The position numbers and the translations under genes were made by a program. Positions 17,991 to 25,838 of a stretch of DNA of 64,000 bases are shown piece after piece. The DNA lies in the NCBI RefSeq assembly GCF_038096175.1, contig NZ_CP151099.1:6674001-6738000 (forward strand), given 5' to 3'. The stretch is from Nostoc sp. UHCC 0302. Lineage in GTDB: Bacteria; Cyanobacteriota; Cyanobacteriia; Cyanobacteriales; Nostocaceae. Numbering within the stretch: position 1 is the stretch's first letter; the number at the start of each line of letters is the position of its first letter. A model generated the notes under the pieces. The model was not told the origin of the DNA and did no database searches. It saw only the letters and a program-made list of their open reading frames with translations.

Positions 17991-19526
17991 TTAATTGCTT
18001 CTTGGGGCTGAGTCTGCTGTTTCCGAAAGAACCGAAAGATTTACAGTTTCCCCATCTTTTAACGGCTTACCACTTCTAACAACGTAGCGCTCTCCCGGTT
18101 GTAAACCAGATAAAACTTCTACTCTGCCATCAGCCGTTTTCCCTAAGTTGACTGGTCGTGAAGTTACCTTGGCTTTGCCTTCTGCGTCTGTGACGACAAA
18201 TATAGTTCCAGTTCGGTCTTGGGAGTTTGTTCTGGCTATATCTGGTGAAGAAGACTGCTTGACATTTGTTTGCGTTTCCCCTGTGCCATTGGATTTATTG
18301 CCTCTGGCTTGTTTCTGAATAGCTGCTTGCGGTACTAATACTCGTTGCGATGTCTGATTTTCAAACTTGACTCGCGCCAGCAGCCCACTACCAATCTTGC
18401 CGTCATTGTTGGGAATTACTACTTCTACTGGTATCAAGCGAGCTGTGGCATCCGCAGCTGGAGAAATGCGGATAACTCTGCCGACTAATGTTTGATTTGG
18501 GAAGGCATCTAACCGAACTTGTACAGCTTGCCCAAGCTGAATTTGTGCCAGTTCTAATTCAGAAACTGCAAGGGCGACTTTGACGCGGTTAAAGTCACCG
18601 ATACTTAAGACTTCGCCACCTGCTTGCAGTAAATTGCCAGGTTCTGTTACCTTCCCTGTGACTACCCCATTAATTGGGGATGTGAGGCGAGTGTAGGATC
18701 TGCGCTCTTTGGCTTGGGCTACTACCGCTTGTTGAGCTACTACTCTGCCTTGGGCGGCGGCGACTGCTTGCTGTTCTGTACGCACTTGCTCTTGAGCTGC
18801 TCGCAGTGCTTGGGCAGCTGTTTGCGCTTGAGTCCGTGCTTGTTGGGCTGTTTGTTCAGCGATCGCTCCCGATTGAAACAGTTTCTGTTGTCGTTGTGAG
18901 TCTGACTGCGCTTGCACTAGTTGTAACCGCACCCGTTCTACTTCAGCACGAGCATTACTTACCTGATTTCTGATCCTAGCTACTTCTGATTTTAAGGCTG
19001 CTAGTTCGGCTTCGGCTTGCTTTAACTCTGTAGACAAAATGGCATCATCTAACTGCCCGATGTTCTGCCCTTGCTTTACTGTGTCACCTACATCTACATT
19101 TAAAGCCAACAGCCGTCCTTCAACTTGCGATCGCAGCGATACAACCCGGAATGGTACTGTATTACCTGTATATTCTGGTTGTGTCTCTAGCAAGCCTGTG
19201 CGGGCGATCGCTACATCTACAGGCGTTACACGACTACGCCCTTCACCACTACCAGGACGCTGAGATTGTGCATCAGCTGCTTCCTTCGGCAATGAGCCGC
19301 AACTTACTGATAGCAGCAAACAGGGAATTAATAAGATGGATGCAAAAGAGGATACTGGAGTCCGAAAACCCCGGAACCTGGTTAATGTTGATACATTACT
19401 TCTTACATCTGCAACAGCCGTGTCAGTTTTTACAACTGTATCTAACTGGGTATTAATTACCTGATTAGCGGCTGCGGAAGTTAAGATTTTCGCCCGCTTA
19501 TGCGGCTTATTTTCGTCCAAAATCAT
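17991..19526 (-). CDS. RND efflux periplasmic adaptor (HlyD/MFP family)
   Basis: The start is placed at ATG 19526 (511 residues); an upstream TTG at 19562 is less likely. The order is: cytoplasmic basic N-terminus, a membrane or lipoprotein segment near FASILLIPCLLLSVSCG (a lipobox-like LSVSC), biotinyl-lipoyl half-motifs RLLALNVDVGDTVKQGQ and RLTSPINGVVTGK, a long Ala/Gln-rich coiled-coil hairpin between them, then beta-barrel and membrane-proximal domains. It bridges the inner-membrane RND pump and an outer-membrane channel. It forms an operon with the permease 31 bases downstream. Confidence 0.94.
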   Translation of the reverse strand: MILDENKPHKRAKILTSAAANQVINTQLDTVVKTDTAVADVRSNVSTLTRFRGFRTPVSSFASILLIPCLLLSVSCGSLPKEAADAQSQRPGSGEGRSRVTPVDVAIARTGLLETQPEYTGNTVPFRVVSLRSQVEGRLLALNVDVGDTVKQGQNIGQLDDAILSTELKQAEAELAALKSEVARIRNQVSNARAEVERVRLQLVQAQSDSQRQQKLFQSGAIAEQTAQQARTQAQTAAQALRAAQEQVRTEQQAVAAAQGRVVAQQAVVAQAKERRSYTRLTSPINGVVTGKVTEPGNLLQAGGEVLSIGDFNRVKVALAVSELELAQIQLGQAVQVRLDAFPNQTLVGRVIRISPAADATARLIPVEVVIPNNDGKIGSGLLARVKFENQTSQRVLVPQAAIQKQARGNKSNGTGETQTNVKQSSSPDIARTNSQDRTGTIFVVTDAEGKAKVTSRPVNLGKTADGRVEVLSGLQPGERYVVRSGKPLKDGETVNLSVLSETADSAPRSN

Positions 19527-19562
19527 TTGCTTTTTTGGTATTTGGGAGGTTTTGGGTTTCAA

Positions 19563-20071
19563 AAGCCGTGCATTACCAAGTAATCCTAAAAGATATGACT
19601 AATAGGCGGTGGCGAGAGACAATAACCTATCTCTCTATAATTTTCTGTATTGAAAATTACTATTTTTCCTACAAAAACAAACAATTTTCACCGCGCTACT
19701 GCTTACGCAAAAGTAAGCGCCTTCTTGCAGATGTAATTACAAATTAATAAATTTTAGTATAAATATTTTTGAATTTTCAACCATCTACCCATAGGAGAAA
19801 ACTTGTATTTCTTAAAGATATGGGTTTTTTCTGTCTTAGATTTTACTTAAGCCAGTATCAAATAGTTAACTTGATTTTTAGATAATCACGGCCAATATAG
19901 CAAAAGACTAGTAATTTTCCTTTGAAGATAATATATTAAGAATATTAAACAGCAATTGCTTTTTGGGTGTTGTAATGCATATAGGTCTTTTTTGCATAGG
20001 TAGCAAAGAATAAGCTGATATGTACCACAGAAATAAGAGCAAAAATTAACTGTAAGTGAGGAAAGTTAAGA
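19563..20071. other. Divergent intergenic region
   Basis: About 510 AT-rich bases separate the efflux operon (minus) from the bilin lyase gene (plus). A short hairpin GCTTACGCAAAAGTAAGC lies at about 19702-19719. No ORF or known RNA is recognised; the promoters of both directions are presumably here. Confidence 0.45.
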
Positions 20072-20614
20072 GTGACACAACAACTAGTACAAACTGCTGA
20101 AGAATCCCAGCTTGCAGAATTTTTTCAGGAATCAGCGGGGAAATGGCGCTCTGAGCGGCGGTACTACACCTTACCGCAGGGAGAGACCAAGCAAATCGAG
20201 AGTATAATTACCATCCGGTTTTTACAGCAGGGATGCAGTGAGTTGCAACAACTAGCTCAGATGCACGATTTACCCACTTCAGTTAGTTTGCTCTGTGGTG
20301 CAGAAGTTATTTGGCAAAGTACTGATGTACTAAAAGATAGAAAGGAGTCTCAAGGTTCAACACTGTTTGGAGCTTTGGGAAATATATTGTATCGCGATCG
20401 CGGTTTTGCCACATCCAAACCAGTCACCGCAAAATATTATTTCTCGAACCCTAAAACACTGTGTTTGCGAACTGAGTACAACGGTTCAGTGTTTGAGGAA
20501 GAGTTAAAACTAATTGGTAGCAGATATCGCACTAGACAAACTATTATCTCTCGTGCTGGTGAGCAGTTGATGATTGGTCAATATTTGGAAAAAAGGATCG
20601 ATACTAATTCGTAA
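20072..20614 (+). CDS. CpcS/CpeS-family phycobiliprotein lyase
   Basis: This 180-residue lipocalin-fold protein has the family hallmarks: FFQESAGKWRSERRYY with the conserved Trp and Arg pair near the N-terminus, GALGNILYRDRGFATS and LRTEYNGSVFEEELKLIG, ending MIGQYLEKR. Members attach phycocyanobilin or phycoerythrobilin to the Cys-84 position of phycobiliprotein subunits. The start is GTG 20072 with AGGAAAG upstream. Whether it is CpcS, CpcU or a CpeS type cannot be decided from sequence alone. It is not beside phycobilisome structural genes here. Confidence 0.88.
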   Translation: MTQQLVQTAEESQLAEFFQESAGKWRSERRYYTLPQGETKQIESIITIRFLQQGCSELQQLAQMHDLPTSVSLLCGAEVIWQSTDVLKDRKESQGSTLFGALGNILYRDRGFATSKPVTAKYYFSNPKTLCLRTEYNGSVFEEELKLIGSRYRTRQTIISRAGEQLMIGQYLEKRIDTNS

Positions 20615-20687
20615 TTCGTAATTCGTAATTAAGTTCAACGAGAGAGTAGGGTGGTGATAATCTCCACCCTACACTAAGCTACCAAGC

Positions 20688-21260
20688 CTAAGCGCTGGCG
20701 GTAGAGTCAGATTTGAGCAAAGAACCGGCATTGAGCGATAGCCCTATCCGAGAAACACCAGTGAAGAGAATGCTAACGCCTACTAGTGTGCCAAGAATCC
20801 AAGGCGCATTAAAAGGCCATTGGAACCAAATCATTGCACCCAGCAATAGAGTAATGATGCCATCACCTAACACCCAAGTCCAGTTTTCTTGAGGACGCAA
20901 ACGGAAAGCTAGAATCAGCTCGAATACACCTTCAGTTAGCAAGAAGCTACCTAGTAGCAGAGTTAGTGTGAGGATACCAGTTTGGGGATAAATGAATAGC
21001 ATTACACCAGTCGCGATGTAAAGTCCGCTCAATAATATCTTCCAAATGAAGCCGCCGCGATCGCGTGTTTGAGTTGCATAAACTAGCTTGGCAAATCCTG
21101 AAGAAATCAGAATCACAGCAAACCAAGTTTCAGCAAAAATGGTGGAAACAACGGGTAATGCGATCGCAATAATTCCGAAAATAGTCAAGAGAACGCCAGT
21201 TATCAACGCTCCATTTCTTTTCTTATCGATATTGACGTCGTTAGAAACGTTAGTTGTCAT
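20688..21260 (-). CDS. HdeD family (DUF308) membrane protein
   Basis: This 190-residue protein has six hydrophobic helices in three DUF308 pairs (ALITGVLLTIFGIIAIALPVVS, LLSGLYIATGVMLFIYP, GDGIITLLLGAMIWFQWP). The pattern G-x-x-x-I/L...P after each pair is typical of HdeD, named for acid resistance in E. coli. Its role in cyanobacteria is not established; stress protection at the membrane is inferred only from the family. It is convergent with the bilin lyase gene. Confidence 0.88.
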   Translation of the reverse strand: MTTNVSNDVNIDKKRNGALITGVLLTIFGIIAIALPVVSTIFAETWFAVILISSGFAKLVYATQTRDRGGFIWKILLSGLYIATGVMLFIYPQTGILTLTLLLGSFLLTEGVFELILAFRLRPQENWTWVLGDGIITLLLGAMIWFQWPFNAPWILGTLVGVSILFTGVSRIGLSLNAGSLLKSDSTASA

Positions 21261-21495
21261 ACAAATTTTTCCCTATGTTTAAATCGACTCTACGATTAGG
21301 CTAGGGAATTTTTGTTAAACAAGGTAGAACCCTAAGATATATGCGACACAACAAGTTCTACTGAGTTTTTTAAGAAGATTGCAGCTAATTGTTAGCAAAT
21401 ACTACTTTTGATAGATAAATATCTCTCGCCTTAGCCGATTGAAGAGCGTTAAGAGTTAGTTTTTAACGAGCGTGTGGTGATTCTAACCCACCAAT

Positions 21496-22059
21496 TTATA
21501 GCTGTAATTCAAACCCTGGTAATACTTCTTCTCCAGAGAATAGTGCTGGTGTCTGAATTACCTCCACAGGCTGTCCTGGCCGATAAATCTCCACCTGTGT
21601 ATCTTGAGAATTAATCAGCCAACCTAAACGCAAACCATTTTCTAGATATTCTTGCATTTTATCTTGCAGAGGTTTGAGGCGGTCGCTTTGAGAGCGGAGT
21701 TCTATCACAAAGTCAGGCGTTAGTGGTGGGAATTTTTTCCTTTCCTCAGCAGTCAGCGCTTCCCATCGTTCTAATTTTACCCAAGCAGCATCAGGCGATC
21801 GCTTTGCTCCATTCGGCAGTCTGAAGATAGTTGAGGAACTAAAAACTATTCCTAATTTTGTTTGGCGATTCCAAATATTTAAATCAGTAATTAAGTTAGC
21901 TTCTTGGTTTCCGCTTTCACCTCCTACTGGTGGCACAATAATTAATTCTCCTGTTGCACTCTGTTCTAGATTTAAGTCTTTATTCGCCATGCATAGTTGA
22001 TAAAACTGTTCATCCGTTAGGTGAACAATTGGGTCTAGATTTAGCACAACTGTATCCAT
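21496..22059 (-). CDS. Uma2 family (DUF820) putative endonuclease
   Basis: This 187-residue protein belongs to the very large cyanobacterial Uma2 family with a PD-(D/E)xK fold. The visible core is GELIIVPPVGGESGNQEANL, the conserved RSPDAAWV (Asp), and PDFVIELRSQSDRL (Glu, with Arg-Ser where Lys often occurs). Members are suspected nucleases linked to mobile DNA, but no function is proven. It begins the cluster of toxin-antitoxin debris to its right. Confidence 0.9.
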   Translation of the reverse strand: MDTVVLNLDPIVHLTDEQFYQLCMANKDLNLEQSATGELIIVPPVGGESGNQEANLITDLNIWNRQTKLGIVFSSSTIFRLPNGAKRSPDAAWVKLERWEALTAEERKKFPPLTPDFVIELRSQSDRLKPLQDKMQEYLENGLRLGWLINSQDTQVEIYRPGQPVEVIQTPALFSGEEVLPGFELQL

Positions 22060-22111
22060 CGAGCTGCTCCTTTTTCATTCAAAGCCGCACTTAAACACTT
22101 GATAACTCACG

Positions 22112-22334
22112 TTAGAGTAATGCAATGAATTCCTCTACACTCAAATCAGCATCTCGAATAATTGCTCGTAAGGTTCCCTTAGCTAACTCCTGATGATCGG
22201 GAACGGACAACTTGAGCAAACGGTTCATCTCGTCGCAGAATGATGTGACTGCTTTCTCTACGCTTTTCATAGAAACCCACTTTTTGCAGAGCTTTGACGC
22301 AATCTCTTCCTGAAATATTGGGCAGCTTACTCAC
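22112..22334 (-). pseudogene. hicA: HicA toxin, frameshifted
   Basis: From GTG 22334, which overlaps the hicB TGA, the frame reads a typical HicA start (SKLPNISGRDCVKALQKVGF) with the catalytic-loop ESSHIILRRDEPFAQVV, then shifts and stops at 22179-22181 after 51 residues. One base on, the correct tail resumes: VPDHQELAKGTLRAIIRDAD and LSVEEFIALL, ending at TAA 22112-22114. Deleting one G at 22205/22206 restores an intact 73-residue toxin. HicA is an mRNA interferase with a dsRBD-like fold. The toxin is therefore inactivated by one inserted base, unless this is a sequencing error. Confidence 0.85.
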
Positions 22335-22666
22335 ACAACCACCACGAATGTTTCAAAGGTGTCTTCCGGGACGGGTAAGCCATCTTCCTCTAGAGCAGCA
22401 ATATAGCCTGTGATAGCCTCCCTAATGTTTGAAAGAGCTTCTTCCTTCGTTTTGCCCTGGCTAACACAACCTTTGAGACTTGGACACTCTACAACCCAGT
22501 AGCCATCTTCATCCCGATACATGATTACCTGTCTCATATTCTGGCTCATTGCTTTATCCGTGATCGTTGCCAGAGAATTGCCGAAGACAGTTTTGGCTTC
22601 TTCAAAGCTGACACCGTGCTTCTTCAAATTGGCGGCTGCTTTTGATTTATCCCGCTCAAACTCCAT
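22331..22666 (-). CDS. hicB: HicB antitoxin fused behind a BrnT toxin remnant
   Basis: The frame encodes two unrelated pieces. Residues 1-36 (MEFERDKSKAAANLKKHGVS, then FEEAKTVFGN) are the N-terminus of a BrnT ribonuclease toxin, cut off before its catalytic half. Residues from about 44 are a HicB partial RNase-H-fold antitoxin (MYRDEDGYWVVECPSLKGC, then EEALSNIREAITGYIAAL). Translation of HicB alone probably starts at ATG 22549 or 22537. The C-terminus overlaps hicA by four bases. No BrnA gene is nearby. The join looks like a recombination scar. Confidence 0.8.
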   Translation of the reverse strand: MEFERDKSKAAANLKKHGVSFEEAKTVFGNSLATITDKAMSQNMRQVIMYRDEDGYWVVECPSLKGCVSQGKTKEEALSNIREAITGYIAALEEDGLPVPEDTFETFVVVV

Positions 22667-23013
22667 GACCAGATCATATCCGATTAGCTATGCAGAGTTG
22701 ATAAAACTCCGCCTTGCACTCGAAGTACAAGGCTAATAGCTGAAGTTAACTTAAGTGGACTATAACCATCGCTCAGTCTTGTATAGAAGACTTTAGCTAT
22801 TAGCAATAGAATTCATTTTGAGACGGTTGTTAGAACTGATGCAAGATGTAAATATAAGTACGGTAGAGTAATCATATACTTCGGTTAAGTGTCGATGCTG
22901 TGGGGAAGGTACTTTGAAGATAAAACAGCAATCACAACGCAAAGCAAATTGATTGTTTTCTCCAAAGGCTGTAAATATGCAAGTTAAACGAAATTAGAAT
23001 ACAGGAAAAACTA
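22667..23013. other. Intergenic region between divergent TA modules
   Basis: About 350 bp lie between the decayed and the intact HicBA modules. No ORF or RNA is recognisable; a short direct or inverted TTGCACTCGAAGTACAAGG segment lies near 22712-22731. It presumably holds both promoters. Confidence 0.4.
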
Positions 23014-23238
23014 ATGAGAGCAATCAAAATTATTGTTGAAAAACATAATGACGGTTACGTAGCCTATCCTTTGGGTATCAAAGGAGTTGTAGTTGGCGAA
23101 GGTGACACCTATGAAGAAGCACTAGCTGATGTAAAATCCGCTATTCGCTGTCATATCGAGACATTTGGTCAAGAGGTTATTGAAGAAGAATCACCAGTGC
23201 TAGAAGCTTTTGTGGCGGAAGCTGAGGTTGCTATTTAA
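23014..23238 (+). CDS. hicB: HicB-family antitoxin
   Basis: This 74-residue protein has the HicB fold: KIIVEKHNDGYVAYPLGIKG (beta strands with the conserved Gly/Tyr), VVVGEGDTYEEALADVKSAI and a C-terminal helix. It lacks an obvious ribbon-helix-helix tail, so DNA binding is uncertain. The stop TAA overlaps the hicA ATG (TAATG), which ensures coupled synthesis. It should neutralise the HicA immediately downstream. Confidence 0.88.
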   Translation: MRAIKIIVEKHNDGYVAYPLGIKGVVVGEGDTYEEALADVKSAIRCHIETFGQEVIEEESPVLEAFVAEAEVAI

Positions 23239-23471
23239 TGGCTAAATTTCCAGTAGACGCACCTAAAGCCAAAGTAATTAAGACACTGGAATCTCTGGGA
23301 TTTACTGTTATTAGGGAGCGAGAGCATATTGTCATGGTTCGAGAAAACGAGGATGGGACAAAAACCCCACTAACTATGCCTAATCACTCTCAAATTAAAG
23401 GTTCGACACTGAGATCCATCTGTACTCAAGCGGGTATCTCAAGAGAGGATTTTTTGTCTACTTATGAGTAA
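23238..23471 (+). CDS. hicA: HicA-family mRNA interferase toxin
   Basis: This 77-residue protein has the HicA dsRBD-like fold: KVIKTLESLGFTVIREREHIVMVRE with the catalytic His of the R-x-x-H-I pattern, then TPLTMPNHSQIKGSTLRSIC and the final helix ISREDFL. It is intact, unlike the copy on the other strand at 22112-22334. It is translationally coupled to hicB by a one-base overlap. Confidence 0.9.
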   Translation: MAKFPVDAPKAKVIKTLESLGFTVIREREHIVMVRENEDGTKTPLTMPNHSQIKGSTLRSICTQAGISREDFLSTYE

Positions 23472-23620
23472 ATCTGAAAGCCTGCATTCAGTTTTCACTT
23501 GAAACACTCTAAAAGATACAGTCACAGATAAAGTTGTGAATTAAGAATCGATTCTCTTCAAACAACATAACTCATAAGCGATTTGTGGAAACAAGATGAT
23601 ATGCGATCGCTCCCCAAACT

Positions 23621-23899
23621 TCAACTTTTTACCTCAGAACTCGACATTTGAGCTTCAGAACACAAAACTCTGAGTTCCGAACTCGACATTTGAGCTTTAG
23701 AACATGAAACTCTGAGTTCCGAACTTGACATTTGAGCTTCAGAACACGAAACTTTGAGTTCCGAACACGACATTTGAGCTTCAGAACTTGGAATTTCGAG
23801 ATCAGAACACGACATTTGAGCTTCAGAACACGAAACTTTGAGTTCCGAACACGACATTTGAGCTTCAGAACTTGGAACGCCGAGATGTCGAAACTTCAT
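23621..23899 (-). CDS. Heptad-repeat ORF (92 aa) over a tandem repeat
   Basis: From ATG 23899 the frame reads almost only seven-residue units alternating between SSEAQMS and CSELKVS types (variants CSDLEIP, SSELRVS). Ser-Glu at units 2-3 is nearly invariant, with hydrophobic residues at positions 4 and 6. No Shine-Dalgarno is visible. The ORF follows directly from a DNA repeat of 42 bp (two heptads), so it could be an artefact of the repeat. Open reading over six units with conservative substitutions is suggestive of selection but not proof. No family is recognised. Confidence 0.4.
   Translation of the reverse strand: MKFRHLGVPSSEAQMSCSELKVSCSEAQMSCSDLEIPSSEAQMSCSELKVSCSEAQMSSSELRVSCSKAQMSSSELRVLCSEAQMSSSEVKS
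23643..23894. repeat. Six tandem 42-bp repeats
   Basis: The unit begins GACATTTGAGCTTCAGAACA on the plus strand and recurs exactly every 42 bp, six times. Each unit is made of two related 21-bp halves. There are no spacers, so this is not CRISPR. It lies between hicA and flv1. Confidence 0.9.
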
Positions 23900-23962
23900 T
23901 TATAGAGACTGGGGAGGAATTTCCTAATTCCCAGTCCCCAGTCCCCAATCCCTAGTCCCCAA

Positions 23963-25675
23963 TTAATAATGAGTTCCCGACTTGCGTTGATGCACAGCTG
24001 TAACACCATCTTGATTTAGCACTTTGCCATTCTCGACAGTCGCATAAACTAGCCAATGATCACCAGATTCCATGCGATTTTGTACAGAACATTCAAGATA
24101 TGCTAGGGCATCCGTAAGTATAGGAGAACCGTTTTCAGCTTCTTGGCTAGCAACATCCGCAAATCTGTCTTGTCCTGGGCCAAAAGGTTTAAGGAAATGC
24201 TTCATCAACCCCAAATGATTCCCTTCTTTGAGGACGTTGAGGACAAATTTATTTCCTGAGTGTGTCAGAGTTTCGACGGCGCGGTCTTTAGCCACAGCTA
24301 TGGTTAAACCGGGGGGATTAAAGCTAGCCTGAGACACCCAAGAGGCTAACATGGCGCTAGATACATCGTCTCGCTTGGCTGTGACAACGCACAGCGAACC
24401 GACAATTCGCCCAACAGCTTGTTCTACGCTGGTGGCGGGAACACTTTGCGATCGCACTTTCTTAGCTTTCTTCAATGCTTGGGCAAAGTCGGTTCCGGCT
24501 TCTTCGCACAATTGCAAGGTGGCATCATTAGGTTTGAATTTCACACGGATAGGGTCAAAACCAAACCGAAAACCAGCATCTTTGAGTTTACCTTCGATTA
24601 AATCAACTGCTTCTCCACTCCAACCAAAAGAACCAAAGACACCAGCAAGTTGATTATTAGTCGCGGTAGATAAAACAATTCCTAAAGCTGTTTGCACAGG
24701 CGTGGGTGCATGACCTCCGAGGGTGGGAGAACCGATGACAAAGCCAGCAGATTTTTCTACAGCCGCCCGAATTTCTTCAGGCTCGGTGAATTCGCAGTTA
24801 ATCGATTCTACAGCGACACCAGCTTTGGTGATCCCGCGAGCGATCGCTTGGGCTAAAGTGGCAGTGTTTCCATAAGCTGATGCATAAATTAACGCGACTG
24901 TCAAGTCAGCCGTTGTTTGTTGCTGACTCCATTGACGATAATTTTTGGTCAGTTCGATTAAGCCATAGCGCACCAAAGGCCCGTGTCCGGTAGCGTATAA
25001 CCGCACAGGTAAATCGGTAAGTTTTTCCAGCGCTGTTTCAACTTGACGGGCATGGGGAGCCATTAAGCAATCAAAATAATAGCGACGATCTTCGTTATAG
25101 ACTTCCCAGCCTTCATCAAATACTTGGTCTCCACAAACGTGCGCCCCAAATAACTTATCTGAGTAAAGAATTTCTGTTTGTGGGTCATAGGTGCAGAGAT
25201 GATCTGCATAACGGGGATTGGGCGTAGGAATAAATTCTAAATGATGTCCTTTGCCTAAATCTAGGGTTTCTTCCCCCCGCATAACGATAATCGGCAAATC
25301 AGGATTTTCTAACGCCCCGCGTAAATTTATCGCCCCAGGATTAGAACACACAAAGGTAATTTGGGGGGCAATTTCCAGTAAAGCTTTTAAAGTTGCAGCG
25401 CGGTTAGGATTGACGTGACCCAAAATCACATAATCTAGCTTTGTGACATCGAAACGCTGCTGTAAAGCTTGCAAATAGATTTCTGTAAACGTTTCCCCTG
25501 GAGGATCGATGATGGCAGTTTTATCAGCTTCAATTAAATAAGAATTAGCAGTTGTACCCTTGGCAAGAGCATATTCAATTTCAAATCTGAGCCTTGTCCA
25601 ACTGCGCGATCGCAGTACTCTGGTATCTGTAGCAACAGGGAAAACCTGAACGTCACGGGGTTTATTTTTTAACAT
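23963..25675 (-). CDS. flv1B: Flavodiiron protein Flv1 (probable heterocyst form Flv1B)
   Basis: This 570-residue class C flavodiiron protein has a metallo-beta-lactamase-like domain (about 1-260), flavodoxin domain (about 262-405) and C-terminal flavin reductase domain (about 425-570). The diiron ligands are lost: GHVNPNRAAT where Flv3 has SHTEPDHSG, Arg for His in PNPRYAD, and Lys for Asp in SDKLFG. This is the Flv1 pattern. With Flv3 it reduces O2 to water using NAD(P)H. Adjacency to flv3 in this order matches the flv1B-flv3B pair of Anabaena, hence the B label, which is inferred. Confidence 0.9.
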   Translation of the reverse strand: MLKNKPRDVQVFPVATDTRVLRSRSWTRLRFEIEYALAKGTTANSYLIEADKTAIIDPPGETFTEIYLQALQQRFDVTKLDYVILGHVNPNRAATLKALLEIAPQITFVCSNPGAINLRGALENPDLPIIVMRGEETLDLGKGHHLEFIPTPNPRYADHLCTYDPQTEILYSDKLFGAHVCGDQVFDEGWEVYNEDRRYYFDCLMAPHARQVETALEKLTDLPVRLYATGHGPLVRYGLIELTKNYRQWSQQQTTADLTVALIYASAYGNTATLAQAIARGITKAGVAVESINCEFTEPEEIRAAVEKSAGFVIGSPTLGGHAPTPVQTALGIVLSTATNNQLAGVFGSFGWSGEAVDLIEGKLKDAGFRFGFDPIRVKFKPNDATLQLCEEAGTDFAQALKKAKKVRSQSVPATSVEQAVGRIVGSLCVVTAKRDDVSSAMLASWVSQASFNPPGLTIAVAKDRAVETLTHSGNKFVLNVLKEGNHLGLMKHFLKPFGPGQDRFADVASQEAENGSPILTDALAYLECSVQNRMESGDHWLVYATVENGKVLNQDGVTAVHQRKSGTHY

Positions 25676-25838
25676 GGCTTTATTGGGGGTTGGGTACTGG
25701 GGATTGGGTATTGGGGATTGGGTACTGGGGATTAGGGATTGTTAAAAGTAAAGAGGAAAAGAAAGAACCATCCTCTTACCCTTCAAATTTTAATTTTTCT
25801 ACTTTCTTCCCTAGTCCCCAATCCCCAGTCCTTAGCCC

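Noticed and set aside
23643-23894. CRISPR array
   Set aside because: The 42-bp units are contiguous with no unique spacers, and no cas genes are in the window.
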